64,000 nt of DNA from G963664585 sp963664585. Lineage in GTDB: Bacteria > Bacillota > Clostridia > Oscillospirales > Ruminococcaceae. Position numbers and translations under genes: made by a program. The notes beneath the pieces are model-generated. The model was not told the origin of the DNA. It searched no databases and worked only from the letters and a program-made list of their open reading frames with translations. Of the stretch, positions 18,101 through 25,703 are shown piece after piece. The stretch covers positions 10,453 through 74,452 of the forward strand of contig CAXXEO010000006.1 in the NCBI GenBank assembly GCA_963664585.2, in the 5' to 3' direction. Numbering within the stretch: position 1 is the first letter of the stretch; the number at the start of each line of letters is the position of its first letter.

Positions 18101-18755
18101 CATAACCTAAAAATTCCGCGGCCTTCTTCGCTTCCCGCTGTAAAGGCTCTACCCTTCCCTGCAGCTCGCTTAAAATATCCTTGAGGCGAAGCATATTTTC
18201 ATCGGCCATGGCCAAACGGCGCTCAGCCTCGGTTTTCCGATAACGGTATTTGGCAATACCCGCAGCCTCTTCGAAAATTTCGCGACGCTCTTTGCCCTTG
18301 GCAGAAACAATTTCCGCAATTTTACCCTGTCCGATAATCGAATAGCCGTCGCGGCCGAGGCCGGTATCCATAAACATTTCATATATATCTTTTAAGCGCA
18401 CCATGGCGCCGTTTATCCGATACTCACTGTCGCCCGAACGGTAAAGGCGCCTTGTGATTGACACGAGGTCCTCGTCAAAAGGCAGGGTGCGGGAGGTGTT
18501 GTCGATAAACAGGGTTACGCTTGCCGTTCCCTGTGATTTTCTGGACTGAGTTCCGTTAAAGATAACATCTTCCATCTTGACTCCACGAAGAGTTCGTGTG
18601 GACTGCTCGCCAAGAACCCAACGCACCGCGTCGGCGATATTACTTTTCCCACTTCCATTTGGGCCTACGACGGCGGTAATGCCATCCGTAAACTCCAGTT
18701 TTGTTCTATCGGGAAAGGATTTAAATCCCTGAATCTCAAGCGCTTTTAATTTCAA
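15186..18755 (-). CDS. smc: Chromosome segregation ATPase SMC
   Basis: A 1189-residue condensin core ATPase with the typical layout. The N-terminal head has the Walker A GPNGSGKS at 31-38. Two long coiled coils (about 165-500 and 680-1020) flank a hinge near 510-670 (GIHGPISKIIDTDNRYSTAI then VTLDGQMVNAGGSMTGG). The C-terminal head has the signature LSGGEQAFVAIAIYFA and Walker B FCLIDEIEAALDD. Length is standard. It lies between the radical SAM gene and ftsY, a classical rnc-smc-ftsY neighbourhood. The region just upstream is taken up by a 90-bp tandem repeat. Confidence 0.98.
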   Translation of the reverse strand: MKLKALEIQGFKSFPDRTKLEFTDGITAVVGPNGSGKSNIADAVRWVLGEQSTRTLRGVKMEDVIFNGTQSRKSQGTASVTLFIDNTSRTLPFDEDLVSITRRLYRSGDSEYRINGAMVRLKDIYEMFMDTGLGRDGYSIIGQGKIAEIVSAKGKERREIFEEAAGIAKYRYRKTEAERRLAMADENMLRLKDILSELQGRVEPLQREAKKAAEFLGYAEEKKTLEISVWTHSLSGITAALRQQNDLLMASKSDLDKADTETASAESHTTSLFENMQACILKIEELRTELKSAGERISQFESESAVLQNDIQHNTRSIAEAREEIDSSCMSRGEMEEELKKKGREISDKRIEAEKIRIQIEEASAALDGVQAEQNASMDELDKLRLRRSGLFEGIEKAKLMAASSTTLIGESKNRLGGLSADAEIRVQNLERIRGEIADCEELISGITENIGTLQNYIKGYELKRQGRQEKLTGIRTKENELMTKAGELRQRARLLSDLDKNMEGFASSVKYIVKQAETGQLKGIHGPISKIIDTDNRYSTAIETALGQALQNIVVDSEEVAKRAINMLSTSKSGRATFLPITSVKGTSMEAGSFQKEKGFLGIASALVTCAPAYRGVVDWILGRIVIADNLDNAVSMAKNNGYRFRVVTLDGQMVNAGGSMTGGYTARSVGILGRQGEIDRLLAQADGIEKDAGELSRQAAELDRDLSAIQAEIVATQAQQKSGGEDEIRYSAELRQLRNTLAEAEASMTNAKEEERLLALRIDEMHAASTDAAELLILLEKDMAQVQLEIAGLTDKRAASQLSATEGAALISQLTTGQMLCEKDIELLSLGEEQLRVRLTAGDKRNADLTLRTEELTAKNQEITLRIGTLQKEKETLSLESSSIQEAIMHKSREREACEQQTAKLRGELKQISARREIAYREMVRLEEKKNSLQSENDSTVAKLWDEYELTLSQALEQAVRLEDPQKAGRQLIELRNKIKAIGSVNLSAIEEYKEVSARYEFLGAQLADVERSKAELMRMIGELTFQMQEIFSKNFTLIAQNFSLIFTELFGGGRANLTLSEAGDILESGIDIMVQPPGKLIKNLAELSGGEQAFVAIAIYFAIMKVNPAPFCLIDEIEAALDDVNVTKFAQYMRRMTDKTQFIAITHRRGTMEEADVLYGVTMQEEGVSKLLQLNVAEVEGKLGIK

Positions 18756-18795
18756 GCTGACACCTCCCTTATACTAAATTCAGAACTCTTATCTT

Positions 18796-19200
18796 GTTCT
18801 CTTTCCCGCCGCAGAGGGGGAAGAGAATAAATCAAATTGACAGCAACGGATTAAGCCGGGGGACCGTTATATCTCTTAACATCCGGTTCTCTTCCCGCCG
18901 CAGAGGGGGAAGAGAATAAATCAAATTGACAGCAATGGATAAAGTCGGGGTACCGTTATATCTCTTAACATCCGGTTCTCTTTCCCGCCGCAGAGGGGGA
19001 AGAGAATAAATCAAATTGACAGCAATGGATAAAGTCGGGGTACCGTTATATCTCTTAACATCCGGTTCTCTTTCCCGCCGCAGAGGGGGGAAGAGAATAA
19101 ATCAAATTGACAGCAATGGATAAAGGTCGGGGGTACCGTTATATCTCTTAACATCCGGTTCTCTTTCCCGCCGCAGGCGGGGCAAAGAGAATAAATTAAT
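18796..19200. repeat. Tandem array of about 90-bp units (4.5 copies)
   Basis: Five occurrences of the hairpin block TTCTCTTTCCCGCCGCAGAG plus GGGGAAGAGAA, at about 18796, 18886, 18975, 19065 and 19157, are spaced 89, 90, 90 and 93 bases apart. Between them the 60-base linker AAATCAAATTGACAGCAATGG...TATCTCTTAACATCCGG is nearly identical. The units differ by single-base indels in G-runs. The array fills the gap between smc and the radical SAM gene and reads into the 3' end of the latter. The linkers are not unique, so this is a minisatellite and not a CRISPR. Confidence 0.93.
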
Positions 19201-20198
19201 TTGACAGCAACGGATATAGCCTGGCCACCGTTATATCCGTCTACTATTTTAATGCGATACCCCATCTGCTGTAAAGCATTTCTGTTAACTTCCTTGTGCC
19301 CTGTCATTCTGGAACGATCAGCGGGGTTAATGTGTACCTCAATCTCTCTGGGGAAACAGCCTGACGCTTTGATTTGATCACACAGCCTTTGCAGCATGAT
19401 CTTTCCCTCACAGAGCTCACGAAAGGCGGGATGATAAGGTCCTGCAAGCATCTGGCTTTCCAGTAGTTCACTGGCGTGCAACCCCACCTTGATCACGTGA
19501 ATTCCGGCGTTCATAAAGCCGAGCATCAATTTTGCAGAAAGATCTGCCGCCTGATCAAGCGCCATTGGGTGATAGCATCCCTCAAGAAACAGGCGACCCA
19601 ACAGGGTGCCCTCAATTACGATGGTGGGATAGATCCGTATGGTATCGGGTGCGAGGGCGATCAGCCTTTCCCCCGTATACAGATCTTTCTGTTCATCATC
19701 CTGATAAAGGCCCAGCATCATCTGCAAGCCCAAAGAGAAACCCGCTTCTTGAATCAAGGCAGAAGCCTTGACGACGTCATCCGCTGTATGTCCTCGCAAA
19801 TTGGCGGTAAGTACCTCATCCACCATACTTTGCGCGCCCAGCTCCACGGACGTGACGCCGAAGGATTTGAGAATATGCAAAATTTCCTCGTCTATCGCAT
19901 CGGGGCGGGTGGAAACTCTTATTCCCATAAAGCCAGAAGCGCCCACAAAGGGGGCTGTCGCTTCTAAAAGCGAAACCATATAGCCCTTTTCGATGGCGGT
20001 AAAACTCCCGCCAAAAAAGGCGATTTCCGCATTGCGGCTCTCTTCGCCCATGTGCGCAAGAGCCCCACGGCATATCTCTTCGACCTGCCGTGGGGTGACA
20101 GGCTCTCCAGAGCCCGATATGCTGTTTTGATCGCAGAAGCTGCACCGGTTGGGGCAGCCCAGATGGGGTACAAAAATCGCTATATTCCCATGTTTCAA
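19011..20198 (-). CDS. Elp3-like radical SAM protein with repeat-derived C-terminal tail
   Basis: A 395-residue frame. Residues 1-335 form a radical SAM enzyme: the cluster cysteines are C15, C19 and C22 (CPNRCSFC), followed by FFGGSFTAIEKGYM, STRPDAIDEEIL and VELGAQSMVDEVL, which place it in the Elp3/oxygen-independent coproporphyrinogen-oxidase-like group commonly found beside rnc and smc in Clostridia. The substrate is unknown. From about residue 338 (after KIVDGYNGG) the frame runs into the tandem repeat at 18796-19200 and adds some 58 residues of repeat-encoded sequence (two rounds of GGKENRMLRDITV). The start overlaps the rnc stop by four bases. Confidence 0.88.
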   Translation of the reverse strand: MKHGNIAIFVPHLGCPNRCSFCDQNSISGSGEPVTPRQVEEICRGALAHMGEESRNAEIAFFGGSFTAIEKGYMVSLLEATAPFVGASGFMGIRVSTRPDAIDEEILHILKSFGVTSVELGAQSMVDEVLTANLRGHTADDVVKASALIQEAGFSLGLQMMLGLYQDDEQKDLYTGERLIALAPDTIRIYPTIVIEGTLLGRLFLEGCYHPMALDQAADLSAKLMLGFMNAGIHVIKVGLHASELLESQMLAGPYHPAFRELCEGKIMLQRLCDQIKASGCFPREIEVHINPADRSRMTGHKEVNRNALQQMGYRIKIVDGYNGGQAISVAVKLIYSLCPACGGKENRMLRDITVPPTFIHCCQFDLFSSPLCGGKENRMLRDITVPRLYPLLSI

Positions 20199-20863
20199 TT
20201 TCCCATCAGCTCCAAAGCTTCTTTGGCAGCAAGCTGTTCGGCGGTTTTCTTACTTTTTCCCGAACCGCGCCCGATGACATTGGAGTTGAGGCGAACCTCG
20301 ACATCAAACCGCTTGTCATGATCGGGGCCGCTCTCACCCACCAAATAGTACTTAACCTTTTCCTCGGGGTTGTGCTGGATTATCTCCTGAAGGATGGTCT
20401 TGTAATCTTTAAAGCCCGCCACCTCGTCGTCACAAAGTCTTGATTGTACTCTTGACAGCACGAAAACTCTCGCCGCCTCGATTCCTCCATCCAGAAAGAC
20501 TGCGGCGATCAGTGCTTCAAAGGCATCCGCGAGCACCGATGGACGATTGCGCCCGCCCATCTGGCTTTCGCCCTTACCAAGAAGAAGATATTCACCCAGC
20601 GCAATTTCCATGGCGAACTCAGCCAGCGTGGCTTCACAGACCAAAGAAGCGCGGATTCTGGTCAGCTCACCCTCGGGGAGATCAAATTTTTTGTAGAGAT
20701 GGTCGGATACAATCACCGAAAGAATAGAATCCCCCAGAAATTCCAACCGCTCGTTATTGCCATATTTCGATTTCATCTCGTTGGAATAGGAAGAGTGAGT
20801 CAGAGCGGTTTGCAGAATAGCCGCATTTTTGAAATGATATTCAATACGATTTTCTATGTCCAT
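20195..20863 (-). CDS. rnc: Ribonuclease III
   Basis: A 222-residue double-strand-specific endoribonuclease that processes rRNA and mRNA. The catalytic signature is ERLEFLGDSIL (38-48), with the second acidic site in DAFEALIAAVFLDGG. The C-terminal dsRNA-binding domain spans about 152-221 (DYKTILQEIIQHN ... GSGKSKKTAEQLAAKEAL). It starts ten bases after plsX and its stop overlaps the radical SAM start (ATGA). An acpP gene, often found between plsX and rnc, is absent here. Confidence 0.97.
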   Translation of the reverse strand: MDIENRIEYHFKNAAILQTALTHSSYSNEMKSKYGNNERLEFLGDSILSVIVSDHLYKKFDLPEGELTRIRASLVCEATLAEFAMEIALGEYLLLGKGESQMGGRNRPSVLADAFEALIAAVFLDGGIEAARVFVLSRVQSRLCDDEVAGFKDYKTILQEIIQHNPEEKVKYYLVGESGPDHDKRFDVEVRLNSNVIGRGSGKSKKTAEQLAAKEALELMGN

Positions 20864-20873
20864 CTTTCTCCCC

Positions 20874-21893
20874 CTATTCCTCAGCGGTAGCTCCCACCGA
20901 ACTTTTCAATTCGGCAATCCCCGCCTCGATTTCGGATACGATCCCTGACTTACAGCAGTGAATCGCTTGTCGTATCGCGTTTTTAAATGCCATGTCGTTT
21001 GAACTGCCATGTGCCTTGATCACCGGTTTGGCAAGACCCAGCAGCATAGCACCACCGTGCTCGCTGTAATCCAGCTTCTTTTTAAAGCCCTTGAACTGCT
21101 TTGCCATCACGAGGGCAGCCACCTTGGTCATCGCGGAGCTTTTGAACATGGACTTAAGTTCACCCGTGAACATTTTGGCAAGCCCTTCTGACAGCTTAAG
21201 GATCACATTGCCGGTAAAACCGTCACAGACAGCAACATCGCACTCTCCAAGGGGAATGCCCCGCGCTTCGATATTACCAATGAAGTTGACCGGAGCGGCA
21301 TTCAAAAGCCGATTGGCGTCAATCTGAAGATCATTGCCCTTATTATCCTCGGTTCCGATGTTGACCACAGCCACACGGGGCGACTTGATCGACATAAGTC
21401 TTGACATGTACACCGAGCCCATGATACCAAACTGCACCAGCATCTCCGGCCGACACTCGCTGTTGGCTCCCGAGTCGATCAGCATATAATATCCGGCGCT
21501 ATTGGGAATGACCGTCCCAATGGCAGGTCTTTTGATACCCTTGATTCGCTTAACAATCAGGGTGCCTCCCACCACAAGGGCGGCCGTGCTTCCGGCCGAA
21601 ACAAAGGCGTCTCCTTCCCCGTCGGCAACCATTTTGAGGCCCACCGCCATGGAGGAACCGCTATAATTTTTCATGATTTGGGTGGACTCTGCCTCGATAG
21701 GCATCACTAAGTCTGCATGGCGAATCTCTATGCCCTGCAGAGATATTTGCTGCTCGGCAGCTGTTTTTTTAATTTTCTCAGCATCTCCCACAAGAACGAT
21801 TGTTTCGCCGAATTCCAACGCCGCCTGAGACGCACCTTTAATTACGGCAAGCGGAGCGTTGTCTCCTCCGAAAGCATCCACAATTATTTTCAT
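20874..21893 (-). CDS. plsX: Phosphate acyltransferase PlsX
   Basis: A 339-residue peripheral membrane enzyme that converts acyl-ACP to acyl-phosphate for phosphatidic acid synthesis. Family markers are MKIIVDAFGGDNAPLAVIKG at the start, TAALVVGGTLIVKRIKGIKRPA, VDSGANSEC-like LIDSGANSECRPEML and VCDGFTGNVILKLSEG. I start at the ATG at 21893; five upstream codons in the same frame begin with TTG. The 5' end overlaps the end of trmFO by 56 bases in another frame. Confidence 0.95.
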   Translation of the reverse strand: MKIIVDAFGGDNAPLAVIKGASQAALEFGETIVLVGDAEKIKKTAAEQQISLQGIEIRHADLVMPIEAESTQIMKNYSGSSMAVGLKMVADGEGDAFVSAGSTAALVVGGTLIVKRIKGIKRPAIGTVIPNSAGYYMLIDSGANSECRPEMLVQFGIMGSVYMSRLMSIKSPRVAVVNIGTEDNKGNDLQIDANRLLNAAPVNFIGNIEARGIPLGECDVAVCDGFTGNVILKLSEGLAKMFTGELKSMFKSSAMTKVAALVMAKQFKGFKKKLDYSEHGGAMLLGLAKPVIKAHGSSNDMAFKNAIRQAIHCCKSGIVSEIEAGIAELKSSVGATAEE

Positions 21894-23202
21894 TTTGACA
21901 CACCTCAACTATCTTTTCATCTAGACGGGCAAGGGACCTTTCGGCGAGGGCCATATACCGCCCTGCCTTGTCCTTTATCACAGTCCCGATAGGGGGAAGC
22001 AAACCCATACTCACGCCCATGGGCTGAAAATCCTTGACCTCAGGGTTACTGATGTAACCGATCAGCGCACCAATCATTGTCTCACAGGGAAGGATCAGAC
22101 CTGGTTGTCCCGATAAACGCCTGTAAAGATTGATTCCCGCCAGTATCCCGCAGGCGGCAGACTCCATATATCCTTCAACACCGGTGATTTGACCGGCGAA
22201 ATAAATCCCCCGTTCGGATTTGAGTGACAGATCGGGCTCTAAAAGCCGCGGCGAGTCAATAAAAGTATTGCGGTGCATCACGCCATAGCGGGAGAAGACG
22301 GCGTTTTCCAGGCCGGGGATCATTGAAAAAACTCTTTTTTGCTCGCCGAATTTAAGATTGGTCTGAAAGCCCACCAGACCCCATAATGTTCCGTCAGCGT
22401 TTTCACGCCTGAGCTGTACCACGGCCCACGGTCTTTTTCCCGTAGAGGGATCGCGTAGTCCTACAGGCTTCAGTGGCCCATGGCTTAAGGTATCAGGACC
22501 TCTCGCGGCCATAATCTCCACCGGCATGCAGCCCTCATACACTTTTTTATCCTCAAGCTCAAAGTCCTTGAGAGGGGCCCTCTCAGCAGCAACAAGCTCT
22601 ATGATAAAACGTTCATAGCAGTCCTTATCCATCGGACAGTTGAGGTAATCGTCATCGCCTCGACCATACCGCGCGGCGGCGAAAACCTTGGTTAAATCGA
22701 TCGAGCTGTATTCCACAATCGGGGCGGCTGCATCGAAAAAGCTGAGATGCTCACTGCCACAAAGTTCTTTGATCCTCTCGGACAGCACCTTGGAGGTAAG
22801 CGGCCCGGTTGCAATAATCACAGGACCCTCGGGCAGCTCGGTCACCTCGCCCTGTCTCACTTTTATGTTTGGGTGAGAACGTATCTCTTCGGTAACTTTT
22901 TTCGAAAAAATCTCTCTATCCACTGCGAGTGCGCCTCCGGCAGGCACCCGGCACTCCGCAGCACATTGCATCAGGAGGGAACCGAGTCTTCGCATCTCTT
23001 CCTTTAACAGGCCAGCAGCAGAGTTAACCCTGTCGGCTTTGAGGGAGTTTGAGCAGACAAGTTCGGCGAAACCGGGCATACTGTGGGCAGGGGAATATTT
23101 TTGGGGCTTCATTTCGTAAAGCGTAACTTTAACTCCGCGGTTAGCGAGAGCCCAGGACGCTTCGCAACCGGCCAGTCCGGCGCCTATCACATTTGCCATC
23201 AT
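21838..23202 (-). CDS. trmFO: Methylenetetrahydrofolate-tRNA-(uracil-5-)-methyltransferase TrmFO
   Basis: A 454-residue folate/FAD-dependent enzyme that makes 5-methyluridine at position 54 of tRNA. FAD-binding motif VIGAGLAGCEASWALA opens the protein; HSMPGFAELVCSNSLKAD, GRGDDDYLNCPMDK and the C-terminal GQITGVEGYMESAACGILAG are family landmarks. The stop of topA overlaps the ATG by four bases. The last 15-20 residues (VCQNENNCGCFRRRQRSACRN) extend beyond the usual family end and lie over the start of plsX, suggesting loss of an earlier stop. Confidence 0.95.
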   Translation of the reverse strand: MMANVIGAGLAGCEASWALANRGVKVTLYEMKPQKYSPAHSMPGFAELVCSNSLKADRVNSAAGLLKEEMRRLGSLLMQCAAECRVPAGGALAVDREIFSKKVTEEIRSHPNIKVRQGEVTELPEGPVIIATGPLTSKVLSERIKELCGSEHLSFFDAAAPIVEYSSIDLTKVFAAARYGRGDDDYLNCPMDKDCYERFIIELVAAERAPLKDFELEDKKVYEGCMPVEIMAARGPDTLSHGPLKPVGLRDPSTGKRPWAVVQLRRENADGTLWGLVGFQTNLKFGEQKRVFSMIPGLENAVFSRYGVMHRNTFIDSPRLLEPDLSLKSERGIYFAGQITGVEGYMESAACGILAGINLYRRLSGQPGLILPCETMIGALIGYISNPEVKDFQPMGVSMGLLPPIGTVIKDKAGRYMALAERSLARLDEKIVEVCQNENNCGCFRRRQRSACRN

Positions 23203-25688
23203 TTGGACTCGGTCCCCTTTGTCCGCTTGGAAGCAGGCTTTTTGGCCTTGTCTCCGGCAACGGAATCCACAGCGTTTGTTTTTGTGGATTTGGTTGTCTT
23301 CTTCGCAGCCGTGTCTGTGGCAGCGGACTTAGCAGACTTCGATGTCTTCTTTACATCCGTGTCTGCGGCAGCAGACTTAGCAGATTTCGTTGTCTTCTTC
23401 GCTGTAGTGTCTGCGGCAACGGACTTAGCAGACTTCGATGTCTTTTTCGCAGCAGTGTCTGTAGCAGCAGACTTAGCAGATTTCGTTGTCTTCTTCGCAG
23501 CCGTGTCTGCGGCAGCAGACTTAGCAGATTTCGTTGACTTCTTCGCAGCAGAGCCCGCGTCATTTGTTTTTGTAGACTTTTTTGGTTCCTTGGATGGAAA
23601 TTCATCGGTCCACTCACTTGTTTTTATATATCCGCAGTCTTCTTTTTTACAATGAACACTTCCCCCACGGCCCATCTTTTTATATAGGGTGGCACCGCAC
23701 TGGGGACAAAGATCAGTAAGGGGCTTATCCCAAGTCATAAAGGTACAGGTTGGATTATGCTCGCAGCCAAAATAGCCCTTCCCATTCTTTGACTTCTTAG
23801 CCAACACCTTGCCGCCGCACAGGGGGCAAAGACCGCCGGTCTGCTGGGTAATTTTTTTGGTATTCTTACACTCGGGGAAGCCAGGGCAGGCCAAAAACTT
23901 ACCAAATCTTCCCGTCTTGATCACCATTTTGCGACCACACAATTCACAGACGACATCGGTCTCTTCGTCGGGAATCTTGACCCTTGTGCCTTTCATATTT
24001 TCTTCGGCAGTCACAAGGGATTTTTCAAAGCCTTCATAAAAGTTCTGCAAAGTGTTGACCCAATCGGTCTTACCCTCTTCAACTTCATCCAGACCGCGCT
24101 CCATTCGGGCGGTAAATTCAACATCCACAATGTCTGCAAATTGTTCTTCCATCAGCTTGGTGATGACCTCGCCCAGTATCGTAGGTTTAAGTGCCTTTCC
24201 TTCGCGCTCCATATAGCCGCGCTGCAACACTGTAGTAATAATGGGCGCATAGGTGCTGGGTCGGCCTATGCCGTTTTCTTCAAGGGCCTTGATAATCGAG
24301 GCCTCGGTATATCGCGGCGGGGGCTGCGTAAAATGCTGATTGGCCAAAAGGGAGCCCAGACCCAGAAGATCACCCTTTTCAAGGGGAGGCAGGGCGTTTG
24401 CATCCTCTTCCTCGTTGTCCTTGCTCTCTTCGTAAAGAACAGTATAGCCGTCAAAACGCACTGAATAGCCGGAAGCCTTAAATAGATATTCCCCGGCTGT
24501 GATATCGGCGGATACGGTATCCAAAAGGGCGCTTGCCATCTGACTGGCGATAAAGCGCTCCCAGATCAGCTTGTAGATTTTGTATTGTTCGATGGTCAGG
24601 CTCGCCCGGGCATGCTCGGGCGTAAGAGATGGCATTGAGGGACGTATAGCCTCATGGGCATCCTGCGCCCCTCCGCGCGAGCGGTAGACCCGCCGGCTTT
24701 GAGGAAGGTATTCCTTGGAATAACGGGATTCGATAAAAGCGGCGGCCTCATCGGCGGCCTCATTGGAGATGCGCAGCGAATCCGTTCTCATATAGGTAAT
24801 CAGTCCGACCGCGCCAGTACCCGCCAGCTCAATTCCTTCATACAGCTCTTGGGCGACTTTCATTGTGCGTCTGGCTTGAAAGCCCAGTCGTCGTGATGCG
24901 TCCTGTTGAAGGGTTGAGGTGATAAAAGGGGGCAGGGGGGACTTTTTACGTACATTCTTTTTCACTTCAGTAACTGTAAAGGGTTTTCCCTTTATATCTG
25001 CAACAAGAGCCTCAGATTCAGCAGCCTCTTTTGGCTCGAGTTTTTTTCCATTTTTACTGTGCAGATGGGCGTCAAAAGGACGTGTATCCCCCTCTGCCAG
25101 AAGCTTTGCATCAATGGTCCAATATTCTTCAGTAATAAAGGCGCGAATTTCCTCTTCTCTGTCTACGATCAGACGTAAGGCCACCGACTGGACGCGTCCG
25201 GCCGAAAGGCCCTTGCGCACCTTGCGCCAGAGGAAGGGACTGAGCTTATAGCCTACAATGCGATCCAGTATACGGCGTGCCTGTTGGGCATTGACTAAAT
25301 CAATGTCCACTTGGCGGGGATTGGCCATACCGTTTGTGATCCCACTTTTGGTAATCTCATTAAAAGTGACCCTATTGGCGTCACTGAGGTCGAGGCCCAA
25401 AAGATGAGCCAGATGCCAGGATATTGCTTCGCCCTCTCGGTCGGGGTCGGTGGCAAGATATATTTTGTCCTTCTTTTTTGCCGCCTTTCTGAGCGACTCA
25501 ACAAGGCTTTCTTTACCCTTAATTTCTTCATAGACGGGGGCAAAACGGTTTTCAACGTCCACACCCAGCTTGCTTTTCGGCAAGTCTCTAATATGTCCCA
25601 TAGAAGCGACAACTTCAAAGTTGTCACCCAGATATTTTTGAATTGTTTTCGCTTTGGCCGGCGACTCAACAATCACAAGATTTGACAT
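23199..25688 (-). CDS. topA: DNA topoisomerase I with repetitive basic C-terminal tail
   Basis: An 829-residue type IA topoisomerase that relaxes negative supercoils. The Toprim domain opens the protein (MSNLVIVESPAKAKTIQKYL), and DPDREGEAISWHLA holds the acidic metal site. The active-site Tyr is in GLITYMRTDSLRIS. Three C4 zinc fingers follow (CELCGRKMV..C, CPLCGGKVL..C, CPQCGATLY..C). The last 125 residues are a Lys/Ala/Ser/Thr tail with about five repeats of a 16-residue unit close to AAKKTTKSAKSAAADT. The ATG at 25688 has GGAGG six bases upstream. It lies in a dprA-topA-trmFO cluster. Confidence 0.97.
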   Translation of the reverse strand: MSNLVIVESPAKAKTIQKYLGDNFEVVASMGHIRDLPKSKLGVDVENRFAPVYEEIKGKESLVESLRKAAKKKDKIYLATDPDREGEAISWHLAHLLGLDLSDANRVTFNEITKSGITNGMANPRQVDIDLVNAQQARRILDRIVGYKLSPFLWRKVRKGLSAGRVQSVALRLIVDREEEIRAFITEEYWTIDAKLLAEGDTRPFDAHLHSKNGKKLEPKEAAESEALVADIKGKPFTVTEVKKNVRKKSPLPPFITSTLQQDASRRLGFQARRTMKVAQELYEGIELAGTGAVGLITYMRTDSLRISNEAADEAAAFIESRYSKEYLPQSRRVYRSRGGAQDAHEAIRPSMPSLTPEHARASLTIEQYKIYKLIWERFIASQMASALLDTVSADITAGEYLFKASGYSVRFDGYTVLYEESKDNEEEDANALPPLEKGDLLGLGSLLANQHFTQPPPRYTEASIIKALEENGIGRPSTYAPIITTVLQRGYMEREGKALKPTILGEVITKLMEEQFADIVDVEFTARMERGLDEVEEGKTDWVNTLQNFYEGFEKSLVTAEENMKGTRVKIPDEETDVVCELCGRKMVIKTGRFGKFLACPGFPECKNTKKITQQTGGLCPLCGGKVLAKKSKNGKGYFGCEHNPTCTFMTWDKPLTDLCPQCGATLYKKMGRGGSVHCKKEDCGYIKTSEWTDEFPSKEPKKSTKTNDAGSAAKKSTKSAKSAAADTAAKKTTKSAKSAATDTAAKKTSKSAKSVAADTTAKKTTKSAKSAAADTDVKKTSKSAKSAATDTAAKKTTKSTKTNAVDSVAGDKAKKPASKRTKGTESK
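23270..23560 (-). repeat. In-frame 48-bp coding repeats in the topA tail
   Basis: Five to six 48-bp units encode the 16-residue KKTTKSAKSAAADT-like repeat. Units differ by a few substitutions and none breaks the frame. The encoded tail resembles histone H1-like or bacterial nucleoid-protein tails. Confidence 0.9.
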
Positions 25689-25703
25689 TCTAAACCTCCG
25701 CAT

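Noticed and set aside
18796..19200. A CRISPR array
   Set aside because: The whole 90-bp unit is repeated, including the part that would be spacer; no cas genes are nearby.
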